A DNA stretch of 64,000 nt from Aphis gossypii (taxonomy: Eukaryota > Arthropoda > Insecta > Hemiptera > Aphididae), in NCBI RefSeq assembly GCF_020184175.1, contig NC_065530.1, positions 21,801,260 to 21,865,259 on the forward strand, written 5' to 3'. The notes beneath the pieces are model-generated. The model ran no database searches, had not been told where the DNA came from, and worked only from the letters and a program-made list of their open reading frames with translations. Position numbers and translations under genes: made by a program. Shown here in pieces: positions 52,716 to 64,000 of this stretch (the first letter of the stretch is position 1; every line of letters starts with the position of its first letter).

Positions 52716-53812
52716 CTGAAATTAAAAAAAAATAAAATATCATAATAAAAAATGTATAACATTATTTTAAATTTTAAGTATATAATATACCTTATATTAC
52801 TCCAACTATCACATTGTAATGACAAGTTCTTAGAGATTGTCATTTTGAGATGTACATCAGCATTTACTCTAGCATACTCAGAGTCTAATAATTTATTTGA
52901 TAGTATATGCCTCGAAGGTATTTTAAATGCTGGACGAATTCTTACAAAAAACTGTCTCCAATAAGAATCTTCAGCAAAGTCCAGAGGTGTTCCTGAACTA
53001 TACAAAGCCCTTGCATACAATTCTTCTAGTTTATCCTAGAATTTTTTTTATTAAATGATATTTTATTTACTTTTTAAATATCTAGATAATATTATATAAA
53101 AATTATTAAGGATAAAAGTTAATAAGACATTAAAAATTAAAGGTCGTATTAGTTTTGTATAAAATTAGGTAACAAAAATAAAAAAATATATTTATAATTA
53201 ACCAAAAATTAAAGCTGTTAATAATAAAAAGTATAACTTTTTTATATCTACAAAATTTCAATGTCTTTTTTGTCAAATGAATGAAAGTATTTAAAGATAT
53301 TTATATTAAATACCAATATTACAATAATAAAAAACACCATGCCTATATGAAACATGAATATACAATAGTATAACCTACCTGTTCTTCAATAGTTATTGAA
53401 TCCACAAATTTATTCATGGTAGAATTATTTTTAATCAAAGAAGATTTATCTAATTTGTTGTCATCACTTATTTCAAAATTGTTATAATCTATAAATTTAT
53501 AATGAGTCAAATTAGGTACATATATTGTACATTTTTACCTATTCAATACGTAGTTATTAATACAAAATTTTAACACTCACCGTCACCATTTTGATTGTGT
53601 GCTTCTTGAGCTTCTCCACTGGTTGTATAATCTTTGTTGATTATTTTAAGAATATCAAAAGGAATTTTCAAACATTTTTTTAAATGATTTGACATACGCG
53701 TTGCATTTTTTTTATAAGCTGTTTGGCAAAAGATACACAAATAAGAATTTGTGTTTTCACTAAAATTAAAATACTGCCATATTTTTAGTTTAGGTTTGGT
53801 AACTTTAGGCAT
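51071..53812 (-). CDS. hAT transposase with BED zinc finger, four exons, apparently intact
   Basis: The enzyme cuts and re-inserts the element. Exons 53581-53812, 53379-53488, 52791-53035 and 51071-52715 join in phase (1, 0, 2) into 743 residues. I chose the start ATG at 53812, beginning MPKV just before the finger. The BED finger has Cys26, Cys29, His43 and Cys47. The catalytic acids expected for hAT are in place: Asp190 (CDSWSN), Asp250 (VITDNAS) and Glu558 (ATERSFS). CAAH (274-277) and TRW (336-338) also match the family, and the C-terminal dimerisation region spans about 525-600. A tail of about 140 Asn/Ser/Asp-rich residues follows, ending in a basic patch and LIILSDDEE. No frameshift or stop interrupts it. 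A minus-strand AATAAA at 50910-50915 is a likely poly(A) signal. Confidence 0.93.
52716..52790 (-). other. 75-bp in-frame intron of the hAT transposase
   Basis: It is bounded by gtatat and a T-rich tract ending in tttcag. The length is a multiple of three and it contains no stop, so retention would keep the frame and insert 25 mostly hydrophobic residues right after the first catalytic aspartate. The strong splice signals and a clean family match across the junction support removal. Confidence 0.85.
52791..53035 (-). CDS. hAT transposase exon 3 with first catalytic aspartate
   Basis: A 245-bp exon after ttctag, ending in phase 2 at gtatat. It includes the GTPLDFAED and PAFKIPS stretch typical of hAT N-terminal regions and ends in CDSWSN with the first catalytic Asp190. 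Confidence 0.88.
53379..53488 (-). CDS. hAT transposase exon 2
   Basis: A 110-bp exon after aatttatag, with donor gtaggt. It links the finger to the catalytic region (DYNNFEISDD...SITIEEQ). Both phases fit the neighbouring exons. It has no start codon suited to a separate frame. Confidence 0.8.
53581..53812 (-). CDS. hAT transposase exon 1: BED zinc finger
   Basis: The exon begins ATG CCT AAA GTT and ends in phase 1 at gtgagt. It encodes the aromatic lead-in IWQYFNF and the C-x2-C...H-x3-C finger expected to bind the element's ends. The open frame extends 27 codons further upstream, but MPKV is the usual kind of start for BED proteins. Confidence 0.85.
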
Positions 53813-54263
53813 GTTGAAAAAATTAAATACGATGTTTTTTACTTTAATAAACAAGTGACACAACGGTACAACACATAACAACGTCAAAAACACAAGGAAA
53901 ATAAATCTTTTAATATGAATTATGAATTATGATAGTCATATTATCGTAACATTCGTAACGTTATAATCTTGATATTCAATAAATTATAGTACCTACTACC
54001 TATACATATCATTTTATAAGTGATACGTATTGACAATGACAGTTTGGTTTTACTAGTTCTACTTCTATAGTGATACCAATAATAATGTCAATTGTTATGA
54101 CTATGAGTGTATTTATAGACGTAAAATACGTACGTCAACCTCGCCGTTATTATCAGACATCAGTAACCACTAACCACTATAGGGTACAACTGTCGATGGT
54201 ATAATACTAAATATTATAAATATTATCTAGTACAGTAGTTCCACTACTTCCACTATATTAATA

Positions 54264-54340
54264 ATTACCCGGTAATAATTTGCTGAAGAATATACTCGAG
54301 AATATTCTCGTTCTCGAGAATATTCTTTTAAGAATATTCT
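54264..54340. repeat. hAT right subterminal palindrome cluster
   Basis: AGAATATTCT occurs at 54299, 54317 and 54331, with one variant (AGAATATACT) at 54287. ATTACCCGGTAAT at 54264-54276 echoes the ATTACC element at the other end. Spacing is less regular than on the left. Confidence 0.85.
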
Positions 54341-54347
54341 CTTATCG

Positions 54348-54355
54348 CATCACTA
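54348..54355. repeat. hAT right terminal inverted repeat
   Basis: CATCACTA, the exact inverse of the left terminus. Confidence 0.9.
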
Positions 54356-54363
54356 CTTACAAT
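54356..54363. repeat. right target-site duplication CTTACAAT
   Basis: Identical to the octamer at 50655-50662. The pair fixes both ends of the hAT element. Confidence 0.95.
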
Positions 54364-56691
54364 ACATAATAAGTATACAATATGCATACATCCACTACAC
54401 GTGACGCAATATATAATACATATATAATTACCTATGTATGACCGCGACAAGGCGGTAAATCGTCATCGTATAATGCCATATATTATTATCTTGTACAGTA
54501 ATATTATTATACTTTTACACGGACATCACAGTGGTAGGTCATAAATCATAGTATAATATAATATCGTGTGTATCGTTTCGTTTGCCATTCGTTCGTGCAG
54601 CCGCGCGTAGTTTTCGGTGGATCGGTACGGGTGGCATTAAAAACCGTTTAAATCGAAAATGGAATCAAAATAGCAGACGACTGCAACAGCGGCCTCCGTA
54701 CGTGTGCACTTCGTAGGGTATTGTGTACAATAATATTATTTCGGATTGAAAAGCCACTACTACTGAAGACACAGCGGAACAGACCATCAAAAATGCAAGC
54801 ACGCTTCATTGTTGTAGTGCGGTTTAACGGATAATCCGAACACGATATCATGATATCTTATACGTATAATGTTATAGTACCTTTGAATGTCGAAGACGAC
54901 GTCAGAGAGGAATTCTGTATACGAAAAAGTCATATCACGCGCCATTATTGTGTAAACGGTATGTCAAAATCCAATGACACGGCACACACATTATATCATA
55001 CAACATTACACATCATTATCTCTATGCTACGGGTATTTCAAAGGACGATATATGGTAGTTATCCTATTATTACGTGTAACGCGGCACATTGTTGCATTCA
55101 GAATAATCAATTTTACTCTGATATTTCTATAATATTAAGGTAAGCATAATATAATATATTATCTATATTCCCTCATAGATTCTTTTAATATTTTAAACAA
55201 ATTATGAGTGTCCCAAAATTGTAAATTTTTGTAAAATATGATAAAAATCTCATAACTCTATTTTATGTGCATTTTATGATGAATACACGTTAACCGTCCG
55301 AAAATGCAGTTCGGCGAACTGTCTTGTAAAATATTATCGTTATTCCGATACAGGTATTTCGGGGTGCACAGCTATTATAATATAGCTGTTGTAAGGCCTT
55401 TCAAAACTCCCGAAAATTTGAAAGACTGTCGTATGTTATTATAGATGTCCGGCGGGTACTATATTATTATGTACAATATCATATATTATGATATTATTAT
55501 TATTGTGTCTTCTTTGTCAAAACCGAGTCTTTTGTAGCTTATATCTCATATCCAATGCGAAAGAGCAGATAGTATTATTATACTATATTTATATTATACC
55601 TTAGTTTTTCTCTCCCTTTCTCTCTCTGTGTATAATGTCTATATTTCATTGTCTGTTAGCAGAACTGTGCAGCTGTTAATCCGAACTTATTATTTGATGG
55701 TTATCGCCAAAAGTGGCCATGTTAAACTCAAACGTGATGCTTATCGCCCGTTCAAACGAGTGAACGTGGTATTCTCATACACGTGACGTATACGTATACA
55801 ATTTAATATATTGCAATGCATTTGTAAAATAAAAATTGTTAAACTAAAATACATGTTTTAGTTGCAGAACACGAATTAATGAAAACGTCTGATTAAGGCT
55901 TACAAAAACGTGTACTGCAGCGCTCCCCTTTAAAATAACAGTCGAATTTGCATCTGAACAGTGTTTGGGGATATATATAATTGCATTTATTAAAACGTTT
56001 TGAGCAATTTAGCTTTGAAATAAACTGCACAATTGCCCTCTAAAGAGTGTAAAGTGATTACCAAAAATATTTCTGGTACGGAGTAATATTAAAGAGAAAG
56101 TCAAAAGTCACATGCACACGTGCACACGTTTGTATGGATACACAAATGTGATTTAAAATTATTGTATGCCTATTATTCGTATTGCACTATTCTAGATCAA
56201 CCCCAAGTTCACTATGTCCAATATATAGTGTATACCGCTATGATAAAGGGGAGAGACACGGTCTGACGATGGGCAATAAAAAATTTACGATTTTTCTCGG
56301 TGCGGGGAGGGTACATAAATTGCGGGGCATTAAAGATTCAACGAAAACGGACGCCTCCGATGTTTTCGGACGTACATATTTAATGAGCAGCGCGTACGGG
56401 CCCGTGTTTTGCCGATTTAGAGTTTTCGAGTTGTCCATAAACACGCAAGACAAAATAATATTTATAATATACATACCTCCTACTAGCGTAATAATAATAT
56501 ACTTGGCCGGCTATAATATTATATTGTAATATGCAACGTATTGGGTGCAAAATATTATTGTGACTGCGTCGTAAAAAAATAATTGCTTATTGTTGTTCAG
56601 TAAAATTATTTTTTTATTCTTGTGGTTTCTTCGATCGACGTCTGACCGTCTGCCCAGGACACAAGTAGCTACCTGGTATATTATTACTATC

Positions 56692-56718
56692 ATTATTATT
56701 ATTATTATTATTATTATT
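56692..56718. repeat. (ATT)9 microsatellite
   Basis: Nine ATT units. Confidence 0.95.
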
Positions 56719-57573
56719 GTTATTACTACTAGGTGAATTATCATTATGAGCGCGTATTACGACGGACGCCATTAATAATAGCTTTTTACACACGTGGACC
56801 TGATTGTGTGTATAATATATTTAAATAATATATTATTATAATATTTTTTAGACCGAATATATTATAGATTACGATGGGATGTTTTGTGTTTAGACTAAAT
56901 TTGAATAAAACACAATGACTATACAACAATATAATAGCTATATAGTAATGTGTAATAGTACGCAGAAATACAGCGAAATGAAATTTTACGATTTTGACTA
57001 AATTATTTTATATTTTCTTCCGAACCTGCCAATTGCATGACATCCAATTATCGTTTGAAATTACAATACGATAAAATAACTACACATTAAAATATGATTT
57101 ATATCTACTTATGCTCTTCCTTTTAACTTTATTATTATTAAAGAATCCGTCATGCGTGGCATTTAATTATATATGTATATATTTTAAAACGTAGCGTCGT
57201 TGAATTTAAAGACTATTAAGGAATTTTAAATCACTGAAGAAATAATGATTAAAAAAAAAAAAATCTTTTTCGATGAAAATGCTTAAATATTTTTTTTTTA
57301 TACTCATATAACAAAGACATTTTACAATGTTTTAATATTAAAATATTATTTTAGAACATTAAAAGTCAGGGTTAATGAAACTTTGAAAAAAAAATAATTC
57401 CGTAAACTATTGTTTTACTTTTTTAACATTTGTTTTTAAAAAATAAATACAAAATAATATTTTTACCTTGAATTGTAAGACACTATTGGTTAAATAAATG
57501 GTGTGTTTTCCATTAAAATGATATGTAATAAGTAATAATCTTAAGATAATAATTTATAAATAAATTGCTTGCA

Positions 57574-57726
57574 GCGGTGCACGTTTTCTTGAAGTACGCT
57601 CAGCTCGTAAGTATGGAGTTATTAATAACTGCATCCCAAGTAAATGTTGTGATCACGACGCTGCCAAACTAATGCCAGCTTTCAAACTTGGTAAAGTTAA
57701 GTGCGTTCAGAGGGGTGCGTGATAAG
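57574..57726 (+). CDS. possible short terminal exon, cysteine-containing
   Basis: After ttgcttgcag the sequence becomes sharply GC-richer. One frame stays open for about 49 codons to a TGA at about 57720, with four cysteines including an adjacent pair (CIPSKCC). There is no ATG near its start, so it would have to be spliced onto an upstream exon that I could not identify. No family was recognised and it may be chance. Confidence 0.2.
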
Positions 57727-60700
57727 AGCTATGGTGGTTTACAACTCATGAAACTGACTAAATTATCATAAATCGATTGAATCAGGTCTTTATAATAATA
57801 TTGGAGCTCATTTATCAAAACACAGTATAGTTTTACTTCACAAGTGCGGTATCGATGAAATATTATCGTAACGTTCCACAAAGCTAGGAGTTGTCGATCA
57901 ATAACAACGATATAGTAACAATATATTTGTCATAATTACGGATTTGATTCGATTTTTCTGTTTTTTTATTATTATTGTTGTTTATAAGCACCGAAAGCTT
58001 TTAGATAGGTACTAATAAAACGATTTGCTTATTCGTCATTATCGTCGTTTAATTAACAGTTAGCAAGCTGAACCGGGAGTAAAAGTGCATTGAATCGGAT
58101 AAGGTAACAAACTGTTTGATCAGTTAAAAGGGGACTTGATGTGGAATTGCTAATCACACAGTTTCTCATTCTTGAGTGACAACAAGTCGATACCCGAAGA
58201 CACCGGGAAAATCACGTCATTCTGAATTCATTGGCCAATGAAATTATAAATCATCAAATTATACGCAAACGCTGAAATATTATAATACGTATTATGAAAT
58301 CGTGACAAATATAAATCAAATCGAATTAATTTTGATATGTCTCCGAGTGCCATTTAATGTCATTTCGCAAGTACTAAGACGTGAAATCAAATACTACTGG
58401 ATATGAATAATTCTGGATAAAATTAGTATTCAAATCGGTTAATATAAATGTATTATTGTCTAATGGTATTTTACGTTATAAGTTTTTTACTATGCGAAAA
58501 GTATATCATACCGCTTATGTTTAAGATATGACATGGCAAAGGTACTGTATAGTATAATATTGTGTATCTACATAAAATATGTACCTACGCTATTATTTAT
58601 TGGTATATATTTTTTTTTTTTTTTTAAACACTTTATTCTACACCATTGGCATCGTTGGTAAAGTATTTTATTTTTATATTACATATACCAGATACCTATA
58701 TCAGTCGATCGACCTCTTTTGATCGACCAAACGTGGAAAACCATCATTCCACCCTTCGCGCAAAATAAATAAATAGAATAATCCGATATTCCTTTGTAGC
58801 AATTATTTCCCGAAGCGAAATCGTTCGCATTCCACACACATGTACTTTATAAAATAATAATATCGCCGGACAAAGACGTGCACAAACTATTTTATCTTTT
58901 TCCGTATGCAAATGACGTGAAACGTACACACACTACAATATTATATTATTACAATATGCACAGGTACAATATATTATATTATAATGTCCCAGTATTGGCG
59001 AACGATGTGGTTACGGTGAAACGAGATCGAGCGACCCGCATCACGTTCAGTACTGTAAAAGGATGCACGCAAGAGTAAGTACAACGACCAGTGATCCGAA
59101 AATTTCAAACAACAAAATACAATACATAATAATATTATGCATATTTTATATACATATGTATCATGTATTTATATTTATAACTTTAATACATCGGTGGACG
59201 TATCAATAACTATCAAGTCGGAATGCAAAACAATTGACCGACTTTAACACATCTATACTTAGGTGGGTACCTAACCTACGCGGAATAGTTATTTATTTAA
59301 GATTCGTAGTTATTTGTGTAAGATCCGTGCGTAGAATACGTAAATATTAACCAACGTTGTTCGGTCAGATTATTATGAGATATAGGATGCAAAAATAAAC
59401 AACAAAATAGAAAATCATTTATACGACCAGTGTTGGTGAACCTCTCCAAACATTTTGGAGTTAATACTACCGAAATTGTGTACACAAACTATATTAAAAC
59501 TTTATAATCTGACTTTGAATTTATAGATAAGAAAAAAGTTAATACCTAAGGGTAAAAAAGATTGGCTACGCGTATTTTTATAGAAATAGAAGTATAATAA
59601 TAATATAAATAATCTCATAATCATTATAATCTAAACAATTTTAAATAGATAATATAACATTATGCTCATGTTTACTACCTATTTTGTATGATATTAAAGT
59701 ATTTTGATGAGTTGTGTTTTATGTTAATGGTTGTTAACCACTGTTTATTTTGATGTATGCTCTTTCTTATCTTTAATTATTTCTCACTATCCTTCCTCGC
59801 AACAATTTGTGGTGTCAATGATAAATATAATCGTTCATATTATGTGACCTGATATTGTTTTTACTGGTCACGTGATAGCGGTACGAATGAAAAAGATGAC
59901 TTTTGCATACCATCATCATTACATATTTTAATTATGCCCAAATAATTTTAACTGATAACTTATATTTTTATTCAAATACAGCGTCATATGTATAGTATGT
60001 ATGTGTGACGACTTAAGAAATACAACTATAAGTACCTGTAATTCTCACGTCATCCACGTACATCTTATGGCTCTTTATAATAATAGTATATTATCATTAT
60101 ATTCGTATAGGAGTTTTTTTACCCGAGTCGAGATTGCACACTTGTCACGAATAATCCGCTCCCTACGCTAGACAACAATAATACATATTATGTGCACACG
60201 TTTTATTTAACATCAAGCGCGAAACGTAAGTCATTGAAATACGAGCACTATCACAGTTCAAATACATAATACATGACTGTTATAGCCAAGTGCATTACAC
60301 ACTCGTGAAAAATTATTAATTAATAATTGAATATTTTTGCTATCGTTGTCCAATTCATTCAAATTGATGTTAAGGTGATCTAAAGCTGGCCGTATACTTT
60401 TATACGTTTTAACTATGTATATACGAATAATAATTACATCATGTTTAGTTTTTAAATGAGAATTATGTTTCTGTTTTTTACGTTGATTTCCGAAAAGTGT
60501 TTTGGGTTAATTGTCTAATATTAAATTTTATTTATTTATGTTAATTTTTTACGAAATCTGTATTAAAATTATTTTCTAGCTTGATGATTTCTATAATTTA
60601 TTATTGACACGTTAATATTTTTCCGCTTTCGTTATCATCATTCTCACTATTATTAATCCACAATTGTATCAATAATGTATTACAAAAAGTAACATTGAGT

Positions 60701-62302
60701 TAGTTTTTACTTTTTAAACGTACTTAATAGTTGCTCGAAACTCAATATAAGTGTAACTCATCGAATATTTAAGTTGAAAAACTTCTAAGAGGCAAGTTAG
60801 TTTCAAAATGTTAGTACATAAATGATTACTTGGACATTTAGTGCTCTGAATTTTGATGCATATATGGGATTTTCTTTTTTTTTTTTATATCAACGATAAG
60901 TTTTGAAAGGTGAATTTAAGTGTCTAAATTTAAGTTGTCAAAAGTCTAAATTCGTCAGCCAGACGGATAATCTACGAAACTAGGCAATCTACCTGCAGAA
61001 GTTTGGAACTATATCAGAGTATCACGGAGTAGGTAAGTGCAATTTGGTTTGGCTGAAATTCGTTTGTGTGAAATTGTCATGAGTGGTCAATTGGCTTACA
61101 GTGCGGTGACTACGGTGCACTTGAACGTGTCTGGTATTTTTTAATATTATGTAAAAGTAGCAAGCCGAAATCTGTGTTCCGATCGTTATACGATGGGTTA
61201 AACTGGTCAATCCAACAATAGCAAATTGAATACGTAACAATGTGTGTCGCTTAAAATGTACCTAGGTTTAAGAAAAATCTATTTTGGTCACAATTATATT
61301 ATGTGGTTTTCCAGTTTGAAAAAAGTAAGATTTTAAAACTAGTAGTCGACCAAGTGGAAATGCGGTAAAATGTTTTCCATAAAAATTATAAACAAAATGA
61401 TTATTCCAGTTTTTGAAGTGAGATAAATTAATATGGCAACCCTATAGTAACATGTCACAACAGATTTATTCTATATTTGCAAATTGAAATTTGAGTGGAA
61501 TAAGTAATAAAATAATAACCTTAAGTTGAAACTGAATATTATGTCGAGCACAGTTTGGTTATTAGTCGCCAAGCCAACAACAGTCATATAGAGAATCCGT
61601 CTCGAGTGCAATATTATATCAATATCATCAAGAATTTATAGCGAGACGTATGTGATAGATTGGTATTTAAAAACTTATACCAGATAGTAATAACAATAAT
61701 TGCGCACAACTAACCTTGAAATTAACCAGACATTACAGAGAGTATTGTCTCAAAAAAAAAAAAAAAAATAAAAAAAAACACGCTACGAAAGTAATGGAGA
61801 ATGAATATTACGTATATGGCACTCGAACAAATAATACTAACGATCAGCTGTTCTTCAGTGTTTAATCGATATAAAAATATTAAGCTTTTTTTTTTTATTT
61901 ATTGTCTACGAATCGACACACGTCCTGTACAAGCACGTAGCACTATAATATTATAATGTATTATAATACTCGTCGAGTGCATTAAAATATTTATTTATCG
62001 TTTAACGTTATAATATTGCTCTTAATGATAATATTAATGTAGTTTTAACGGACGTTTTTAATCGATTCTGACTCTACCCGGTTACGAGAATGTATGCGTA
62101 TATTATTACGACACAACGTTTTCCGATCAACTGCGGCCGTTGTATTATTTTGATACGTTTATAACGCGCACGTCAATGGCGTAGAAATAACGCGTCGCGC
62201 GGGACGTTAGCAGTTTTCTGCCATCGAGCGCACAACAATGAGATATAATATTACTACGTTACACATATATATGTATAAAATAGATTCTTATACGTATTAT
62301 AT

Positions 62303-62315
62303 GCGCGCGCGCGCG
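62303..62315. repeat. (GC)n run
   Basis: Alternating GC dinucleotides, notable in such AT-rich DNA; prone to Z-form DNA. Confidence 0.9.
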
Positions 62316-62450
62316 TACACAAAACGCCGCGTATCCCTTCTGCGTTCACAAAACCAATATAATGTTAGCTTATGATTTATATGGCGTGGAGGGCGATTCG
62401 AGATGTCGGGGTCACGATTAATATTTTCAGTGATGGAAAGAGAGGCAATG

Positions 62451-62477
62451 AGAGCGAGAGAGAGAGAGACAGAGAGA
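62451..62477. repeat. (GA)n repeat
   Basis: GA-rich run with two single-base interruptions. Confidence 0.9.
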
Positions 62478-62624
62478 AGTATCACCGTCGTACACAAAAG
62501 CCCCTAGGAATGCCTTATACAGCACCGATCGTCCAAAGTCGTCGACGGGCGCGGTGGGGAGGGGAGACGAAAAGGCCCGCTGTTTATCACCAGTTTTAAT
62601 AATGTCCCGAAGAGTAAATCACAA

Positions 62625-62641
62625 GCCGCCGCCGCCGCCGG
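62625..62641. repeat. (GCC)5 repeat
   Basis: Five GCC units in a CpG-rich patch. Confidence 0.9.
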
Positions 62642-64000
62642 ACAGCAGATGTTTTGTCGCCTCCTCGCGGGTTACGCTCCGTTCAACCTTTTGACTTGCA
62701 TATTACAAATATATATTATATTACATTATACTATATAGACGCTTACTATATAATATAAATATAATAATAATATACCTGCCGTGTATTCCGTACGTCGACA
62801 CAGCGAGTTTCGCGGGAGAGGGACCCGCGGTATATAGAAATATCGTCGGGCCGTATAATACGTGTGACAATATACATTTTTACGGGATGAAGAGGTCTTT
62901 TAATATACACGCAGCATCTTTCTTACACGTATCTGTTTCTTTGTAAAAGTAAAAAAAAAATAATAATAATAACAGTAACGATAATAAAAGAAAAATATAC
63001 TCCCTCAGGTATATTATATACGAGTCAGCTGCTGTCTCTTGCTCTGCGTCGCGCAGTTGGCCAGCACTCCCGCTGAGAAGGTGACTATATGTGTGCGAGT
63101 GTATGTGTGTGTGTGTGTATGAGAGAGTGTGTAAAATCGGGCTACCGACGAGGAGGAAAAAAAAACATTTATAATAACAATATTATATTGTTGTATGTTC
63201 GTTTTTGGGTTTATGTTTTTAATGAACCCAAGTATATAAAATATTATTATTATACCCCGGGTTTATCAAACAAGACGAAGCGTCGACGAGAAAAAAGGCA
63301 ATGCCGGGTCGGGTGGGTATGGTGATTTCTTCTACCGAATACGATTTCGAAATGACGTTCCCGATATGGATAGGAGGGCGGCCGTTGTAGCTGTATTATA
63401 TTCTGATTTTTACGAGTTTAAAAATAATAAATTGTTTTAGGCTTTTCAACGGCTAACCGGATTTTTAAATAATATTTTCTATGTCACCGTATAACGGAAT
63501 GCTTTTTTTCAAGCGTGAAGTTTGATTTTACTTTAATTTATTCGTAATTGATTTGCCGTCGCCGGCGAAGTCGTAATAAAAATATTATCAAGGAAAACTA
63601 ATTAAATCAACGGTTAAATTGACACATAAATTCGTTATAATATAATGTTGTTTTAGAATATAAATAAATATGCGCATATGACTGTCGTTTTCCAGACGTA
63701 ATTCAATGTAAACCAAATTACTCGTATTCCCCTTTGAAGATTATAGTATTAAAGCTACTCAGTAGCCATTATAGTTATTGCCATTATATTATGTGTGCAA
63801 TTTAGATACGGTTGCTCTAAAAGAGGTTTAGAAAATTCCCATTTGACTTAAAAGGTTCAAATCTGATACACAAATTAAATTACATCATATGTGTCTATAT
63901 ACATATTTTTGTACTCAATTTTAAGCACATATTATAAATAATTCATAGGGCTGCAATACAAACACAAACTCTTGTTAAGTGTAATATTATCATAATTTTG

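Larger units (their letters stand above)
50663..54355 (-). mobile_element. complete hAT-superfamily DNA transposon
   Basis: A 3693-bp element. Its ends are TAGTGATG on the left and the exact inverse CATCACTA on the right. It is flanked on both sides by the identical 8-bp CTTACAAT, the target-site length expected for hAT. Inside are clusters of AGAATATTCT palindromes near each end and a four-exon transposase on the minus strand. An identical duplication, matching termini and an unbroken transposase together indicate a fairly recent insertion that could be autonomous. Activity is not shown by sequence alone. Confidence 0.95.
54364..64000. other. region beyond the hAT element: no confident gene
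   Basis: AT-rich DNA with CpG-richer patches near 54590-54800, 56230-56440 and 62050-62900. Several microsatellites are present (ATT, GA, GC, GCC). A GC-richer stretch at 57574-57726 reads as a possible short plus-strand terminal exon. No exon of a known family was recognised. Confidence 0.6.

Noticed and set aside
56182..56529. 115-codon plus-strand frame
   Set aside because: The opposite strand is also open, the C-terminal third is AT-repeat-derived isoleucine/tyrosine, and no family is recognised.
1..64000. tRNA genes
   Set aside because: No stretch with a convincing B box (GGTTCGAATCC-like) paired with an A box was seen on either strand by eye.

Overview
The window looks like a piece of an insect nuclear genome. 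It is very AT-rich with many homopolymer runs and microsatellites. It carries one long multi-exon receptor gene with GT-AG introns and one complete DNA transposon. The AT-rich texture with scattered CpG-rich patches and frequent ATAATATTAT-type strings suggests an aphid or related hemipteran. That species guess is inference.

Main gene (minus strand, 7178-36361): seventeen exons join in a single consistent reading frame and encode all but the extreme N-terminus of a Roundabout (Robo) axon-guidance receptor. The part present is about 1165 residues: five immunoglobulin domains, three fibronectin type III domains, one transmembrane helix and a cytoplasmic tail of about 280 residues. The tail has tyrosine motifs resembling CC0 and CC1 but no proline-rich CC2 or CC3 motif, which points to the Robo2/Robo3 class. 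The signal-peptide exon was not found. It must lie upstream, beyond 36361 on the + coordinate axis and possibly outside the window.

Layout: 1-6309 is AT-rich flank downstream of robo. 6326-7177 is its likely 3' UTR. 7178-12541 is a compact cluster holding Ig4 through the tail (12 exons). A 5.6 kb intron follows, then four exons for Ig2 and Ig3 (18124-20695). A 15.4 kb intron with several CpG-rich patches separates these from the single Ig1 exon (36056-36361). From 36362 to 64000 the only clear gene is a hAT transposon.

Transposon (50663-54355): a 3.7 kb hAT element with a perfect 8-bp target-site duplication (CTTACAAT), 8-bp terminal inverted repeats (TAGTGATG), clusters of AGAATATTCT palindromes just inside both ends, and a four-exon transposase of 743 residues with a BED zinc finger and all three expected catalytic acidic residues. 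It appears structurally intact. Its tail is unusual, ending in a basic patch and a motif resembling a SUMO-interacting motif. Because the first robo exon is missing, it is unresolved whether the transposon sits inside a robo intron or upstream of the gene.

No rRNA, tRNA or CRISPR array was recognised. A few short GC-richer open stretches (34277-34585, 57574-57726, 24956-25130, 39272-39499) may be unrecognised exons and are reported with low confidence.
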